Notes: a model not told the origin generated them from the sequence alone. 64,000 bases of DNA from Mucilaginibacter sp. Bleaf8 (GCF_018390515.1 NZ_JAHBBK010000003.1:1-64000); one strand, 5' to 3'. Positions 47,067-56,454 are shown, counted from the stretch's first letter. Translations and numbers: made by a program.

Positions 47067-47804
47067 TTACCAAGGGCTCTCGTTTCCTTCAGACTGACGA
47101 TCGTGACTGAAAAATTTACCGGTCGGGCCGTCTGCACCAATAACGGCATATTGCGCTACAAAAGCAGCGGAATCTTCCACCTTTTGGTGCCCGCTGTGGC
47201 CGTTAAAGTCGGTAGCGGTATAGCCAGGGTCAACTGCATTGACACGGATGGGCGTATCGCGCAGTTCAAAAGCTAAAACAACGGTGTATGCATTCAGCGC
47301 TGTTTTGGATGTGCCGTAAGCTGCTGTTTTATAGCTATAGTACGGCCATGACGGATCGCTGTGCAAGGTAAGCGAACCCAGGCCCGAAGTTACGTTTACA
47401 ATAACGCCAGCATCCGATTTCCGGATCAGCGGCAAAAAGGCCTGCGTTACTTCAATCACCCCAAAAAAGTTGGTATCGTACACCTCGCGGATAACCGCTA
47501 CATCAACCGATTCGGCACTTTGCGGCGAGCTGCCAAGCACACCGGCATTGTTAACCAATACATCCAGTTTGCCGTCTTTTTGACTGATGGCTTGTTGTGC
47601 TGCGTTGATGGATGCTTTATCGGTTACGTCAATTTGTATGGCCCCTATTGCTGTTAAACCGTCGGCTTTTAGCTGTTCAACCGCCTGCTGCCCTTTGGCG
47701 ATGTCGCGGCTGCCGATGTAAACAAAGTATCCTTGTTTGGCTAATATTCTGGCCGTTTCAAAACCAATGCTTTTGTTAGCCCCTGTAATCAATGCTGTTT
47801 TCAT
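47067..47804 (-). CDS. Short-chain dehydrogenase/reductase
   Basis: The 245-residue protein has the NAD(P) loop TGANKSIG (near 7), NNAG, and the catalytic Ser, Tyr and Lys, apparently with an insertion between Ser (VTSGLGS) and YGTSK. The ending DGPTGKFFSHDR resembles carbonyl-reductase-like SDRs. The substrate is unknown. An AraC regulator gene lies 67 bases upstream, reading the same way, and may control it. Confidence 0.88.
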   Translation of the reverse strand: MKTALITGANKSIGFETARILAKQGYFVYIGSRDIAKGQQAVEQLKADGLTAIGAIQIDVTDKASINAAQQAISQKDGKLDVLVNNAGVLGSSPQSAESVDVAVIREVYDTNFFGVIEVTQAFLPLIRKSDAGVIVNVTSGLGSLTLHSDPSWPYYSYKTAAYGTSKTALNAYTVVLAFELRDTPIRVNAVDPGYTATDFNGHSGHQKVEDSAAFVAQYAVIGADGPTGKFFSHDRQSEGNESPW

Positions 47805-47825
47805 GTGGATTGAATTAATATACTA

Positions 47826-47833
47826 CAAAGGTA
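47826..47833 (-). promoter_or_regulatory. -7 element TACCTTTG before the SDR gene
   Basis: Full TAnnTTTG match 21 bases before the start codon on the minus strand, so the SDR gene can be transcribed apart from the regulator gene. Confidence 0.4.
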
Positions 47834-47871
47834 AAGGCAGTAACTCAATTCACACTGCACTCTTATCGGCA

Positions 47872-48777
47872 TCAATGGTACATTTCGCGGATTGTATTAC
47901 GATAGCTGATCGGCGTATGCTGTGTAAGCCGTTTAAAGAAGCGGTTAAAGTAAGAAGCATCTTCAAAACCCAGTTGAAAAGCAATTTCTTTGATAGAATG
48001 CTCAGTATGAAAAAGCAGTCGCTTGGCTTCTACTATCAAGCGTTCATGGATATGTGCAATAGCCGGTTTGCCGCTTTGTTCTTTTACCAGTTCGCTCAAG
48101 TGCCCGGCCGAAAGGTTGAGCATGCTGGCATAAGCCGTTACTTCGTGCAATTGCCGGTGCCATTCATCCACTTTAGACAGGAAGCTTTTTAACACTTGCT
48201 TTCCGGGCGTTGGGTTAGCAGCTGGGCCAAATTGCTGTTTATACAATCGGCTCAGGTAAATAAGCAGCACCTTCATGTAAGCCAGCAGCATACTTTGCTG
48301 CCAGGTGTTTTTAGCTTCGTATTCGGCCAGTAATTTGCCGAGTATATCTTCTATAAATACCTGGTCTTGTTCGTTCAATATCAGTTCATGGCCGCTATCC
48401 CGGGCCTGGATTATGGGCAGCTGCTTGAGTGTGCCGCTGTCATCCATAGCCAAAAACTCTTCGGTAAAGGTCAAGGTAAGACCCGTAAACGGGGTGCTTT
48501 CTTCTTTTAAATGTACCTGCTGCGGATTGGTAAAGTAAAATGCATTGGGTTTGACGCGGTAAGGTGTCATATCAATCCAGTGCCTGCTGTTCCCTTCCTT
48601 CACAAAAACCATAAAATAATAGTTTCTGCGATGGGGCACCAAAAATTCATGTTTCTTGTATTCCATCACACACGTGTTCTGGTTGATATGAAACATCGGG
48701 TTTCCAGTGAATTGATCCGGCTCAAATGGATAAGCCGGAATAACCGCATCTACAGGATAGTTCAGCAACTGATCCAT
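47872..48777 (-). CDS. AraC-family transcriptional regulator
   Basis: The 301-residue protein has an N-terminal cupin-like sensing domain and two C-terminal helix-turn-helix units. The second unit contains SIKEIAFQLGFEDASYFNRFFKRLTQHTP, the AraC signature. A likely target is the adjacent SDR gene. The effector is unknown. Confidence 0.92.
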   Translation of the reverse strand: MDQLLNYPVDAVIPAYPFEPDQFTGNPMFHINQNTCVMEYKKHEFLVPHRRNYYFMVFVKEGNSRHWIDMTPYRVKPNAFYFTNPQQVHLKEESTPFTGLTLTFTEEFLAMDDSGTLKQLPIIQARDSGHELILNEQDQVFIEDILGKLLAEYEAKNTWQQSMLLAYMKVLLIYLSRLYKQQFGPAANPTPGKQVLKSFLSKVDEWHRQLHEVTAYASMLNLSAGHLSELVKEQSGKPAIAHIHERLIVEAKRLLFHTEHSIKEIAFQLGFEDASYFNRFFKRLTQHTPISYRNTIREMYH

Positions 48778-48846
48778 TAGCTTATTCGAGTTTGGGGTGA
48801 TGTATTGATTACAAATTGAGCAACAAGAGCGCTAAAAAGCCTCCAG

Positions 48847-49197
48847 TTACTGCGCAGCTTCATTCAACTCATCCCAATATTCCACCGCACGGCGGTAATG
48901 CGGGATAACAATGGAACCGCCTACCAGGTTGGCAATCATAAACACTTCGTTCATTTCGGCTGAGTTTACGCCTGCTTCATGGCATTTGCCCAGGTGGTAC
49001 TTGATGCAATCATCGCAACGGAGCACCATACTGGCTACCAGGCCAAGCATTTCTTTGGTTTTTACATCCAGTGCACCATCGGCATAGGTAGTGGTATCCA
49101 AAGCAAAAAAACGTTTGATATTGGTATTGGCCGATTCCATAATCCTATCGTTCATTTTGGTACGATAGCCATTGAAATCATCTATAAGTTTTCCCAT
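48847..49197 (-). CDS. AhpD-like/carboxymuconolactone decarboxylase family protein
   Basis: The 116-residue protein has the redox motif CDDCIKYHL (Cys-x-x-Cys with His three residues on), typical of AhpD-like members of the carboxymuconolactone decarboxylase family. It probably acts in peroxide defence rather than in aromatic breakdown. No peroxiredoxin gene is near. Confidence 0.9.
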   Translation of the reverse strand: MGKLIDDFNGYRTKMNDRIMESANTNIKRFFALDTTTYADGALDVKTKEMLGLVASMVLRCDDCIKYHLGKCHEAGVNSAEMNEVFMIANLVGGSIVIPHYRRAVEYWDELNEAAQ

Positions 49198-49249
49198 GAG
49201 ATATATTAAATTTTTAGAATTAGCAGATTAATGAATTACAGAACAGCGC

Positions 49250-49579
49250 TTAATAGTTCAACTCTTGCGACGGATCCCAGAATACTTCTTTAAAATTCTG
49301 CACCTTGTTACCTATCACAGTTACGCCCTCGGCTGCCAGCAGTTCTTTGCGCCGCTCAATGCCGTCGGTACCGCCGGTGAGCAGGCCCTGGCTGTTCACC
49401 ACACGTTGATAAGGCACGGGCGGCTTAACGCCATCCAGCATACCCATAGCATGCCCCACCTTGCGCGACCAGTTACCTACGCCCAAAAACCTGGCAATGG
49501 CACCATAGGATGTTACCCGCCCGGCAGGCACCTGCCGGGCCACCTCAAACACGTGGTCGTAAAAGTGGGCGTCTTTCAT
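49250..49579 (-). CDS. Alkyltransferase-like (MGMT-family) protein without active Cys
   Basis: The 109-residue protein has the DNA-binding helix-turn-helix and fold of O6-alkylguanine transferases (PAGRVTSYGAIARFLG). The active motif PCHRV is PYQRVV, so the Cys is Tyr57. It cannot accept alkyl groups and should act as an ATL that flags alkyl lesions for excision repair. It lies two bases after trmB in one operon. Confidence 0.9.
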   Translation of the reverse strand: MKDAHFYDHVFEVARQVPAGRVTSYGAIARFLGVGNWSRKVGHAMGMLDGVKPPVPYQRVVNSQGLLTGGTDGIERRKELLAAEGVTVIGNKVQNFKEVFWDPSQELNY

Positions 49580-49581
49580 TA

Positions 49582-50232
49582 TTACTCGAACGAAAATTTA
49601 AGGTAATTAATGTTCTTATTATCCTGTAAATATTTCTTTTCGTAATACGTTTTGATGCTCAGCACCTCGTCTGCATAAGGCGATTTATACAAGTCTTCGG
49701 TCCTGATATGCAGTTTCAAACCCAGCTCTTCAATTTTCTCGGCGGTATAGGCATGTATGCCATCGTTGTCGGTTTTCAGGTTTACAAAGCCGCCTGGCTT
49801 AAGCAGCTGCTTGTATTTTTCCAGAAAGCGTGGTGCGGTTAAACGCTTTTTCTCCCGGCTGATCTGTGGTTGCGGATCGGGGAAGGTGATCCAGATCTCA
49901 TCCACCTCGCCATCGGCAAAGTAATCGAGCAGGCTTTCAATCTGTATGCGCAAAAAGCCCACGTTGGTTACACCATCTTCAATCGCGGTTTTGGCGCCGC
50001 GCCAAATGCGGTTGCCCTTGTAATCGATACCTATAAAGTTCTTTTCCGGAAACATGCGTGCCAGGTTTACGGTGTATTCACCTTTACCACAGGCCAGTTC
50101 CAGCACTACCGGGTGGTTATTTTTAAAAAATTCAGAAGCCCACTGGCCTTTATAAGGCTGCCCGGCCTCAAGTTGCACTACATTACTAAAAGTTGCTATT
50201 TCGGCAAAACGCTTTAACTTGTCTTTTCCCAC
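49582..50232 (-). CDS. trmB: tRNA (guanine-N7-)-methyltransferase
   Basis: The enzyme makes m7G at position 46 of tRNAs. The 216-residue protein has SAM motif I ELACGKGEYT (near 44), IGIDYKGNRIWRGAK, the family-specific TFPDPQP and the late LKTDNDGI. It starts with GTG; a promoter follows upstream at 50250-50283. The alkyltransferase-like gene follows after two bases. Confidence 0.95.
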   Translation of the reverse strand: MGKDKLKRFAEIATFSNVVQLEAGQPYKGQWASEFFKNNHPVVLELACGKGEYTVNLARMFPEKNFIGIDYKGNRIWRGAKTAIEDGVTNVGFLRIQIESLLDYFADGEVDEIWITFPDPQPQISREKKRLTAPRFLEKYKQLLKPGGFVNLKTDNDGIHAYTAEKIEELGLKLHIRTEDLYKSPYADEVLSIKTYYEKKYLQDNKNINYLKFSFE

Positions 50233-50249
50233 GTTTAAAAATTAAACCG

Positions 50250-50283
50250 CAAAAATAGCTTTTCGCCGCATGCTAATTGGCAA
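50250..50283 (-). promoter_or_regulatory. trmB promoter
   Basis: On the minus strand TTG (50283-50281), 23 bases, then TATTTTTG (50257-50250), 17 bases before the GTG start. Confidence 0.45.
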
Positions 50284-50349
50284 GCAGTTATAAAATTCTC
50301 TGACCATTAAGCAAACCGTATTCAACGACTGCTGTGCAACTGAAGAATA

Positions 50350-50367
50350 TGTGTAAAAAATTACACA
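50350..50367. repeat. Inverted repeat before the NtrC-type gene
   Basis: TGTGTAA (50350-50356) and TTACACA (50361-50367) pair around AAAA. It could be an operator for the response regulator at 50455. Confidence 0.35.
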
Positions 50368-50454
50368 AAAATTCACAATTTTGTAAAACAGGTAAACCTA
50401 TTACTCTTCATCTACCGTATAAGTTGGGATAAACCGTTAAGTGAAACTGCATAT

Positions 50455-51894
50455 ATGAAAAAAATACTCATCATTGATGATGAAGTGAACACCGCACTTC
50501 TGCTGTCAAAATTTCTTACCCGCAATGGGTTTGATGTGGCAACAGCGTCAAGCGGTGCCAATGCTACGGAGCAACTGAAGAATAACGAGTTTAACCTGGT
50601 ACTGTGTGATTACCGCCTGGAAGATACCGACGGGCGCGAAATGCTGAAAAGTATTAAAGCACAGTATCCTAACACCGGTGTAATTATTATTACCGGTTAT
50701 TCGGATATTAAGATGGCTGTTGAGCTTATTAAAATGGGGGCTTATGATTACATAACCAAGCCGCTGTATCCGGATGAGATTTTGACCACCATTAACAAAG
50801 CCATTGAAACGCAAAGCGCTTTACTGGAAGCGGCAGGACAAGAGGAAATTGCGCCGATAGCTGCAGCCCCATCAAAAGCAAGCAGTAAAGATGGCCGCAA
50901 GCAAATCCTATCCAACGAATTTGTAGCCGGCACCAGTAAAGCATCCAAAGAGTTGCTGCGCCAGATTGAACTGGTTGCACCAACCACTTATAGCGTTATT
51001 ATTTTAGGAGAAAGCGGTACAGGTAAAGAATCGGTAGCCAAAAGCATTCACTTAAACAGCCCGCGCCGCGATCAGCCGTTTATTGCGATGGACTGTGGTT
51101 CGCTTACCAAAGAATTAGCACAAAGCGAATTTTTTGGTCATGAAAAAGGCTCGTTCACCGGTGCTTTATATACCAAAATAGGTCACTTTGAAATGGCCAA
51201 TGGCGGTACCTTGTTTTTGGATGAGGTAGGAAACCTGTCATACGACATACAAGCCGCTTTACTGCGTACCGTGCAGGAGCGCAAGGTAAAACGCATAGGC
51301 AGCACCAAAGAGATAGATCTTGATGTGCGCATTATTGTGGCTACCAATGAAAACCTGCAAGACGGCATACAAAAAGGCCGTTTCCGCGAAGATTTGTACC
51401 ACCGTTTCAACGAGTTCAGCATTTATATGCCGCCACTGCGCGAGCGTGGCTACGATATTATTTTGCTGGCTCAGCACTTTTTAAAAATGGCCAACGAGGA
51501 GTTGGGCCGCAACGTGAAAGACTTTTCGCAGGAAGCAGTTGATTGCTTTATGGCTTACCGCTGGCAAGGCAATATCCGCGAGCTTAAAAATGTAGTTAGG
51601 CGGGCAACCCTGCTTACTGAGGGCGATGTAATACAGATGAAAGCCCTGCCGCTTGAAATGCTGGCTTACAGCAGACCATCAGCCCATGAAACGCAGACGG
51701 CCGATGCCCAGGCACCACAGCCGGTTAAAGAAGTAAAGCACGACTTGAAAAATGCAGCCCTCGAAGCCGAATATGAAACGATATTAAAAGTGCTGCGTGA
51801 AGTAAACTTTAACAAAACTAAAGCTGCCGAAATATTAAAAATTGACCGTAAAACGTTATACAATAAAATGAAGGCGATTAATTTGAGCAAGTAG
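50455..51894 (+). CDS. NtrC-family sigma-54-dependent response regulator
   Basis: The 479-residue protein has a receiver domain with phospho-acceptor D52 (VLCDYRL), an AAA+ domain with GESGTGKE, the sigma-54 contact loop GSFTGA (usual GAFTGA) and GGTLFLDEV. A C-terminal Fis-type helix-turn-helix is present (NKTKAAEILKIDRKTLYNKM). It activates sigma-54 promoters. The next gene, five bases on, is a tiny histidine-kinase-like protein that may feed or buffer its phosphate. Confidence 0.95.
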   Translation: MKKILIIDDEVNTALLLSKFLTRNGFDVATASSGANATEQLKNNEFNLVLCDYRLEDTDGREMLKSIKAQYPNTGVIIITGYSDIKMAVELIKMGAYDYITKPLYPDEILTTINKAIETQSALLEAAGQEEIAPIAAAPSKASSKDGRKQILSNEFVAGTSKASKELLRQIELVAPTTYSVIILGESGTGKESVAKSIHLNSPRRDQPFIAMDCGSLTKELAQSEFFGHEKGSFTGALYTKIGHFEMANGGTLFLDEVGNLSYDIQAALLRTVQERKVKRIGSTKEIDLDVRIIVATNENLQDGIQKGRFREDLYHRFNEFSIYMPPLRERGYDIILLAQHFLKMANEELGRNVKDFSQEAVDCFMAYRWQGNIRELKNVVRRATLLTEGDVIQMKALPLEMLAYSRPSAHETQTADAQAPQPVKEVKHDLKNAALEAEYETILKVLREVNFNKTKAAEILKIDRKTLYNKMKAINLSK

Positions 51895-51899
51895 TATAT

Positions 51900-52115
51900 A
51901 TGGAGGGCTCTCAGAAAAACCAGGCAGCCACAGGTGAGCAGGCATTGCGCAGGCTGAAACATGATGTAAAGAACCAGCTTTCCAACATACATCTGGCGGT
52001 TGAACAGCTGCGGTATGAATTGCCTGATCCATCTTCCGATACTATTTTTTATATGGATACCATAGCTACAAGCTGTGCTAAAATTAATGATTTGCTAAAA
52101 GGGTTAGATCAATAA
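51900..52115 (+). CDS. Stand-alone histidine-kinase-like dimerisation domain
   Basis: The 71-residue protein contains LKHDVKNQLSNIHLAVEQL, which matches the H-box helix of histidine kinases (H21, with D22 and N25 in register). A second helix ends MDTIATSCAKINDLLKGL. There is no ATP-binding domain, sensor or membrane segment. It lies five bases after the response regulator, so it is probably a phosphotransfer or competitor protein for it. The family is not one I can name; the reading rests on the H-box. Confidence 0.65.
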   Translation: MEGSQKNQAATGEQALRRLKHDVKNQLSNIHLAVEQLRYELPDPSSDTIFYMDTIATSCAKINDLLKGLDQ

Positions 52116-52139
52116 ATAACTATAAAGAACATTATATTT

Positions 52140-52168
52140 AAAGCGCCGAACTTTTTGGCGCTTTTTTG
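52140..52168 (+). terminator. Terminator of the NtrC operon
   Basis: AAAGCGCC (52140-52147) pairs with GGCGCTTT (52157-52164), followed by a T-run. Confidence 0.85.
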
Positions 52169-52195
52169 TTTAATAGGTGTAAGCAGCCATCCATC

Positions 52196-53242
52196 ATGTC
52201 TATCTTCAATTATCAGCAGCGTAATAATATTATTCTGGTCATCATCATTGTGCTTGGCTGTTTCCTGGTTTATGCACTGAGCGAAATTTTCAGCGCCATA
52301 CTGGGAGCCATCGTTTTGTACGTGATCTTCAGGCCCATGTTTTTGTACCTCACCGAAAAGCGGGGGTGGAACAAATCATTTTCGGCGCTGCTTATCATTT
52401 TCCTCTCGCTTGTGGTGATTGTAATTCCGTTTTTGCTGCTCAGCTTTATGATGATTGATAAGATCATCAGCATCAAAAACAACACCTCCAACATTAACAT
52501 GTGGGTGGATAAGATAGATACCTTTACCGGCCGCAACCTGAGCCAGCCGCACTTTGCCGAGGAAACCATGCAAAAGCTGGGCACCTATACTGCCGACCTG
52601 TTTCCGTCTTTACTGGGCAGTGCAGCCAACATCATCCTTACGTTGCTGGTGCTCTATTTTATACTATACTTTATGTATGCGCAGCTGCGCGAATTTGAAG
52701 CCGGCCTGTTAAAATATGCACCTTTCAGCGAGCAGCATGCTTTAAAGTTTGCTGTGGCGCTGCGTAATGCTACTTACTCCAACGTATTAGGGCAGGGCAT
52801 TATATCACTTACGCAAGGCGTACTGCTGGCCAATGGCTTTTGGATAGTGGGCATACCCGATGCTATTTTTTGGGGCGTTATAGCAACTTTCATATCCTTT
52901 TTACCCGTAGTAGGAGCGCCGACCCTATCCATACCGGCAGGCCTATACCTGATGCTGCTGGGCGATACGTGGGAAGGTATAGGTATTATGATATACGGTT
53001 TGTTATTTATCGGCAACCTGGACCATGTACTGCGTTTAGTAATCAATAAGCGTATAGCCAATACGCATCCTATTATATCCATCATCGGTGTATTCATCGG
53101 TATACCGCTGTTTGGCATTCTGGGGCTGGTTTTCGGGCCGGTGCTGCTATCATACTTCATATTACTGGTACAGATTTATGAAACCAACCGCAAAGCTGCC
53201 GACCGTATTGAACGCATTAGAACCACTACGGATAACAGTTAA
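52196..53242 (+). CDS. AI-2E-type transporter (PerM/TqsA family)
   Basis: The 348-residue integral membrane protein has an N-terminal pair of membrane segments, a soluble middle (about 90-150) and further segments, with the family ending GIFGVIFGP-like GILGLVFGPVLLSY. Known members export AI-2 or act as sodium/proton antiporters; no substrate can be read. The frame is open from a TTG at 52166 inside the terminator, so I take ATG 52196. Confidence 0.88.
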   Translation: MSIFNYQQRNNIILVIIIVLGCFLVYALSEIFSAILGAIVLYVIFRPMFLYLTEKRGWNKSFSALLIIFLSLVVIVIPFLLLSFMMIDKIISIKNNTSNINMWVDKIDTFTGRNLSQPHFAEETMQKLGTYTADLFPSLLGSAANIILTLLVLYFILYFMYAQLREFEAGLLKYAPFSEQHALKFAVALRNATYSNVLGQGIISLTQGVLLANGFWIVGIPDAIFWGVIATFISFLPVVGAPTLSIPAGLYLMLLGDTWEGIGIMIYGLLFIGNLDHVLRLVINKRIANTHPIISIIGVFIGIPLFGILGLVFGPVLLSYFILLVQIYETNRKAADRIERIRTTTDNS

Positions 53243-53319
53243 TTTTTACTGCTTATAAACAAAGCACTACCTTAGCCGTTAAAATAATATCTGAATACAA
53301 CAACATAAATTTGATCATC

Positions 53320-53649
53320 ATGAAAACCAAGGATTTTTCAAACTTAGTCAAACAAATACCCGGTTTAAAAAGTAATAACTCGATGAGTGACGGTTCAAAA
53401 ATCGTGTTAGCCTTACTGGCTGGCGTTGCTGCCGGAGCTGCTTTGGGTATTTTGTTTGCTCCTGATAAAGGTACCGATACCCGCGATAAACTGTCAGACT
53501 CATTAAATAACCTGGCTGATAGCATCAAAGAAACTGCTGCCAATGAGCTGGATAAGCTATCGGGCTTAAAGCATAAGGTGGTTGACAGCATCAAAACCAA
53601 AATTAATGGTGAAGAAGCTGAATACCAGGATGATTTAGAACACGCGTAA
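53320..53649 (+). CDS. YtxH-domain protein
   Basis: The 109-residue protein has one membrane segment with small residues (LALLAGVAAGAALGILFAP), followed by a charged amphipathic helix, the hallmark of YtxH (gas vesicle-like) proteins. These are often stress-induced in the cell envelope. It opens a three-gene cluster with a holin-like protein and an unknown protein. The upstream TTG at 53311 is not a convincing start; ATG 53320 is used. Confidence 0.82.
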   Translation: MKTKDFSNLVKQIPGLKSNNSMSDGSKIVLALLAGVAAGAALGILFAPDKGTDTRDKLSDSLNNLADSIKETAANELDKLSGLKHKVVDSIKTKINGEEAEYQDDLEHA

Positions 53650-53704
53650 TTAACAACCAGCCCGGATGAGGACACTTGTCCGGGTAAATACAGTAAAGTT
53701 TCAA

Positions 53705-54067
53705 ATGGAAGAGAAAAAAGAAGGAACACAGCAAGAGCAACCACCACAAAGGCCTATTCTGGAAGAGTTGAAAGAATATGCCGAAACACGGTTTACGCTG
53801 TCAAAATACAAAGCCATTGAAAAAGGCTCTTCGGTTGCAGCAAGTCTGGTTACCGATGTGATTGTTGCGGTATGCGGTGTACTGTTTTTTTTATTCGCAA
53901 CCTTTACGCTGGCCCTGGGCTTAGGTTCGGCCATGGGTGCCGCCTGGAAAGGCTTTGGCGTTGTGGCTTTACTATACCTGGTTATTGTTCTGATATTTGT
54001 ATTTGCCAAGACCAGCATCCGTAAATTTATTGTTAACCTGCTGATCAGCAAAATGTTTAATAAATAG
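53705..54067 (+). CDS. Phage-holin-family membrane protein (envelope stress type)
   Basis: The 120-residue protein has an acidic N-terminus and two membrane segments (about 47-72 and 78-100), as in the Holin_3-type small membrane proteins that accompany YtxH genes. No phage genes are near, so it is a host envelope gene rather than a lysis gene. The frame is open to 53666, but MEEKKEG is the likely start. Confidence 0.75.
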   Translation: MEEKKEGTQQEQPPQRPILEELKEYAETRFTLSKYKAIEKGSSVAASLVTDVIVAVCGVLFFLFATFTLALGLGSAMGAAWKGFGVVALLYLVIVLIFVFAKTSIRKFIVNLLISKMFNK

Positions 54068-54069
54068 CC

Positions 54070-54504
54070 ATGGACATATCCGTTAAAAACGTATTCGACC
54101 TGCAATCAGAAATCATCCGTCTGGAGAAATTGAAGCAAACGCAGGAAATTGAATTAAAAAAACGCTTCAATAGTCCGTCGGCTATATTTGCATCCGTGAT
54201 GACGGTATTTCCAAAATCGCCTTCGGCTGATGGTGCAAAGGTAAGTCATACCTTGTTTTCACAAGATGTGATCGGCCTGATATCACGTGTGCTGTTACCG
54301 TTAACGCTTAACAAAACGCTGTTTAAGCGCTCCAACTTTATCGTAAAAACGCTGGTGGGCATCCTTTCACAAAAAGCATCCAACTACATCAGCGAAGATT
54401 CGGTTACTACCGTTTGGGGCCGTGTAAAATCAATTTTTACCAAAAAGCCAGGCACCGCAGTTAAGCAGGCTACCGTTACACCGGCATCGCAAAAGCTACC
54501 CTAA
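54070..54504 (+). CDS. Unknown protein of the YtxH/holin operon
   Basis: The 144-residue protein begins two bases after the holin-like gene. It has a coiled-coil-like start (EIIRLEKLKQTQEIELKKRF), a hydrophobic middle (VIGLISRVLLPLTLNKTLF) and a basic C-terminal part. No family is recognised. Its position suggests a shared envelope role with the two preceding genes. Confidence 0.7.
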   Translation: MDISVKNVFDLQSEIIRLEKLKQTQEIELKKRFNSPSAIFASVMTVFPKSPSADGAKVSHTLFSQDVIGLISRVLLPLTLNKTLFKRSNFIVKTLVGILSQKASNYISEDSVTTVWGRVKSIFTKKPGTAVKQATVTPASQKLP

Positions 54505-54512
54505 CCGATAAA

Positions 54513-54539
54513 AATTAAGCGGCTTAATATCGCTTAATT
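54513..54539 (+). repeat. Inverted repeat after the YtxH operon
   Basis: AATTAAGCG (54513-54521) pairs with CGCTTAATT (54531-54539). No T-run follows; the true terminator is at 54587-54614. Confidence 0.4.
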
Positions 54540-54586
54540 CAATAAAAACATGCATTAACCGCCTGTTCACACACAGGAACTCAATA

Positions 54587-54614
54587 AGCCGCTAACTAAG
54601 CGGCTATTTTTTTT
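54587..54614 (+). terminator. Terminator of the YtxH/holin operon
   Basis: AGCCGCT (54587-54593) pairs with AGCGGCT (54599-54605), followed by eight T residues. Confidence 0.85.
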
Positions 54615-54616
54615 GC

Positions 54617-54624
54617 TATTTTTG
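54617..54624 (+). promoter_or_regulatory. -7 element TATTTTTG for glnS
   Basis: Full TAnnTTTG match 20 bases before the ATG at 54645, right after the terminator of the previous operon. Confidence 0.4.
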
Positions 54625-54644
54625 CCCAACTGAGAGCTATTGTC

Positions 54645-56312
54645 ATGAGCGAAGAAAAATCATTAAACTTTATAGAAGAAATTGTAGAAGAGGACATACG
54701 TGCCGGTAAACACAACGGCCGCGTACATACCCGTTTCCCACCCGAGCCTAACGGTTACCTGCATATAGGTCATGCTAAATCTATTTGCCTGAACTTTGGC
54801 CTGGCGAAGCGCTACAACGGCAAAACCAACCTGCGTTTTGACGATACCAACCCCGTTACCGAAGATACCGAATATGTTGAAAGTATTAAGGACGATGTAT
54901 GCTGGCTGGGCTTTGAATGGGCCAACGAGCTGTATGCGTCCGACTATTTTGACATTATATACGGCTTTGCCATGAGCCTGATTAAGCAAGGGCTGGCTTA
55001 TGTTGATGACAGTACTGCCGAAGAGATAGCCGCTCAAAAAGGTACGCCAACCGAGCCGGGTACAGCCAACCAATACCGCAGCCGCAGCATTGAAGAAAAC
55101 GTGCAGCTGTTTGAGGAAATGAAAGCCGGTAAATATCCGGACGGCGCTAAAGTGTTACGTGCCAAAGTAGATATGGCATCGCCTAACATGCACATGCGCG
55201 ATCCGATTATGTACCGCATTAAGCATGCGCATCATCACCGTACCGGCGATAAGTGGTGCATTTACCCCATGTACGATTTTGCGCACGGTCAATCGGACGC
55301 GATTGAGGAAATTACGCATTCCATCTGTACGCTGGAGTTTATTCCGCACCGCGCGCTTTACGAGTGGTTTATCGAAAAGCTGGAGATATTCCCGTCACGC
55401 CAGTATGAAATGGCTCGTTTGAACCTTACTTATACCGTAATGAGCAAACGCAAACTGCTGCAACTGGTTAACGAAGGCCATGTGGATGGCTGGGACGATC
55501 CTCGTATGCCTACCATTAGCGGTTTACGCCGCCGAGGTTATACCTCGGCCTCTATCCGCGAGTTTTGTGACCGTATAGGTGTTGCGAAACGGGAGAACCT
55601 GATCGACGTAGGCTTGCTTGAATTCTGTATCCGCGAGGATTTAAATAAAACAGCATGGCGCCGCATGGCCGTTCTGGATCCGGTAAAGCTGGTGATTACC
55701 AACTACCCGGAAGGACAGGACGACATTTTGCACGGCGAAAACAACCCCGAGGTGGAAGGTGGCGAAGGCGGCCGCGATATTCCATTTAGCCGCGAGCTGT
55801 ACATAGAGCGCGAGGACTTTATGGAAGTTCCACCTAAAAAGTTCTTCCGTTTAGGCCCTGGCCTGATGGTTCGTCTTAAACATGCATACATCATTAAATG
55901 TGAAGACTTTGTGAAGGACGCCGACGGTAACATTACCGAAATACATTGCTCTTACATTCCGGAATCCAAATCTGGTCAGGATACCAGCGGTATCCATGTA
56001 AAGGGCACTATACATTGGGTAAGTGTACCACATGCTAAAACTGCCGAAGTGAGGCTGTATGACCGTTTATTTAAGTCAGAAGATCCATCGGCCGAGGAAG
56101 GCGATTTCAAAGACGACCTGAACCCGAACAGCCTGCAGGTAATCAATGCATTTGTAGAGCCGGATTTAGCGACAGCGCTTCCGGGCAAAGGTTACCAGTT
56201 TTTACGCAAAGGCTACTTTACGCTGGATAAATACTCAACAGCCGAAAAGCTTGTATTTAACCGCACAGTTACCTTGAAAGATGCCTGGGCCAAAGAGGTA
56301 AAGAAAGGATAA
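54645..56312 (+). CDS. glnS: Glutaminyl-tRNA synthetase
   Basis: The enzyme charges tRNA-Gln directly. The 555-residue class I synthetase has the HIGH motif in [14 protein letters not shown], the KMSKS-equivalent MSKRKL, and the C-terminal beta-barrel anticodon domains. Its presence suggests that this organism does not depend on the GatCAB route for glutamine. Confidence 0.97.
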   Translation: MSEEKSLNFIEEIVEEDIRAGKHNGRVHTRFPPEPNGYLHIGHAKSICLNFGLAKRYNGKTNLRFDDTNPVTEDTEYVESIKDDVCWLGFEWANELYASDYFDIIYGFAMSLIKQGLAYVDDSTAEEIAAQKGTPTEPGTANQYRSRSIEENVQLFEEMKAGKYPDGAKVLRAKVDMASPNMHMRDPIMYRIKHAHHHRTGDKWCIYPMYDFAHGQSDAIEEITHSICTLEFIPHRALYEWFIEKLEIFPSRQYEMARLNLTYTVMSKRKLLQLVNEGHVDGWDDPRMPTISGLRRRGYTSASIREFCDRIGVAKRENLIDVGLLEFCIREDLNKTAWRRMAVLDPVKLVITNYPEGQDDILHGENNPEVEGGEGGRDIPFSRELYIEREDFMEVPPKKFFRLGPGLMVRLKHAYIIKCEDFVKDADGNITEIHCSYIPESKSGQDTSGIHVKGTIHWVSVPHAKTAEVRLYDRLFKSEDPSAEEGDFKDDLNPNSLQVINAFVEPDLATALPGKGYQFLRKGYFTLDKYSTAEKLVFNRTVTLKDAWAKEVKKG

Positions 56313-56340
56313 GAAAAGCCCTGCAAGCCTTTAAATACAA

Positions 56341-56379
56341 GCAAAAAGCCTTGCTACATCAGGTAGCAAGGCTTTTTGC
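56341..56379 (+). terminator. Terminator of glnS
   Basis: A perfect 17-bp stem (56341-56357 with 56363-56379) with AT-rich ends, so it may act on both strands. Confidence 0.85.
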
Positions 56380-56397
56380 TTTAGTAAATCTCCTTAC

Positions 56398-56434
56398 AAT
56401 AAAAAAGGCGCCTTTATAAAGCGCCTTTTTTATT
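56398..56434 (-). terminator. Terminator of efp
   Basis: AATAAAAAAGGCGC (56398-56411) pairs with GCGCCTTTTTTATT (56421-56434); the minus-strand side ends in T residues after the efp stop. Confidence 0.85.
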
Positions 56435-56454
56435 ATAGTTGATGATGATATCAA

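Noticed and set aside
53705..54067. Prophage lysis gene (holin)
   Set aside because: No phage genes surround it; pairing with a YtxH gene is usual for host envelope operons.
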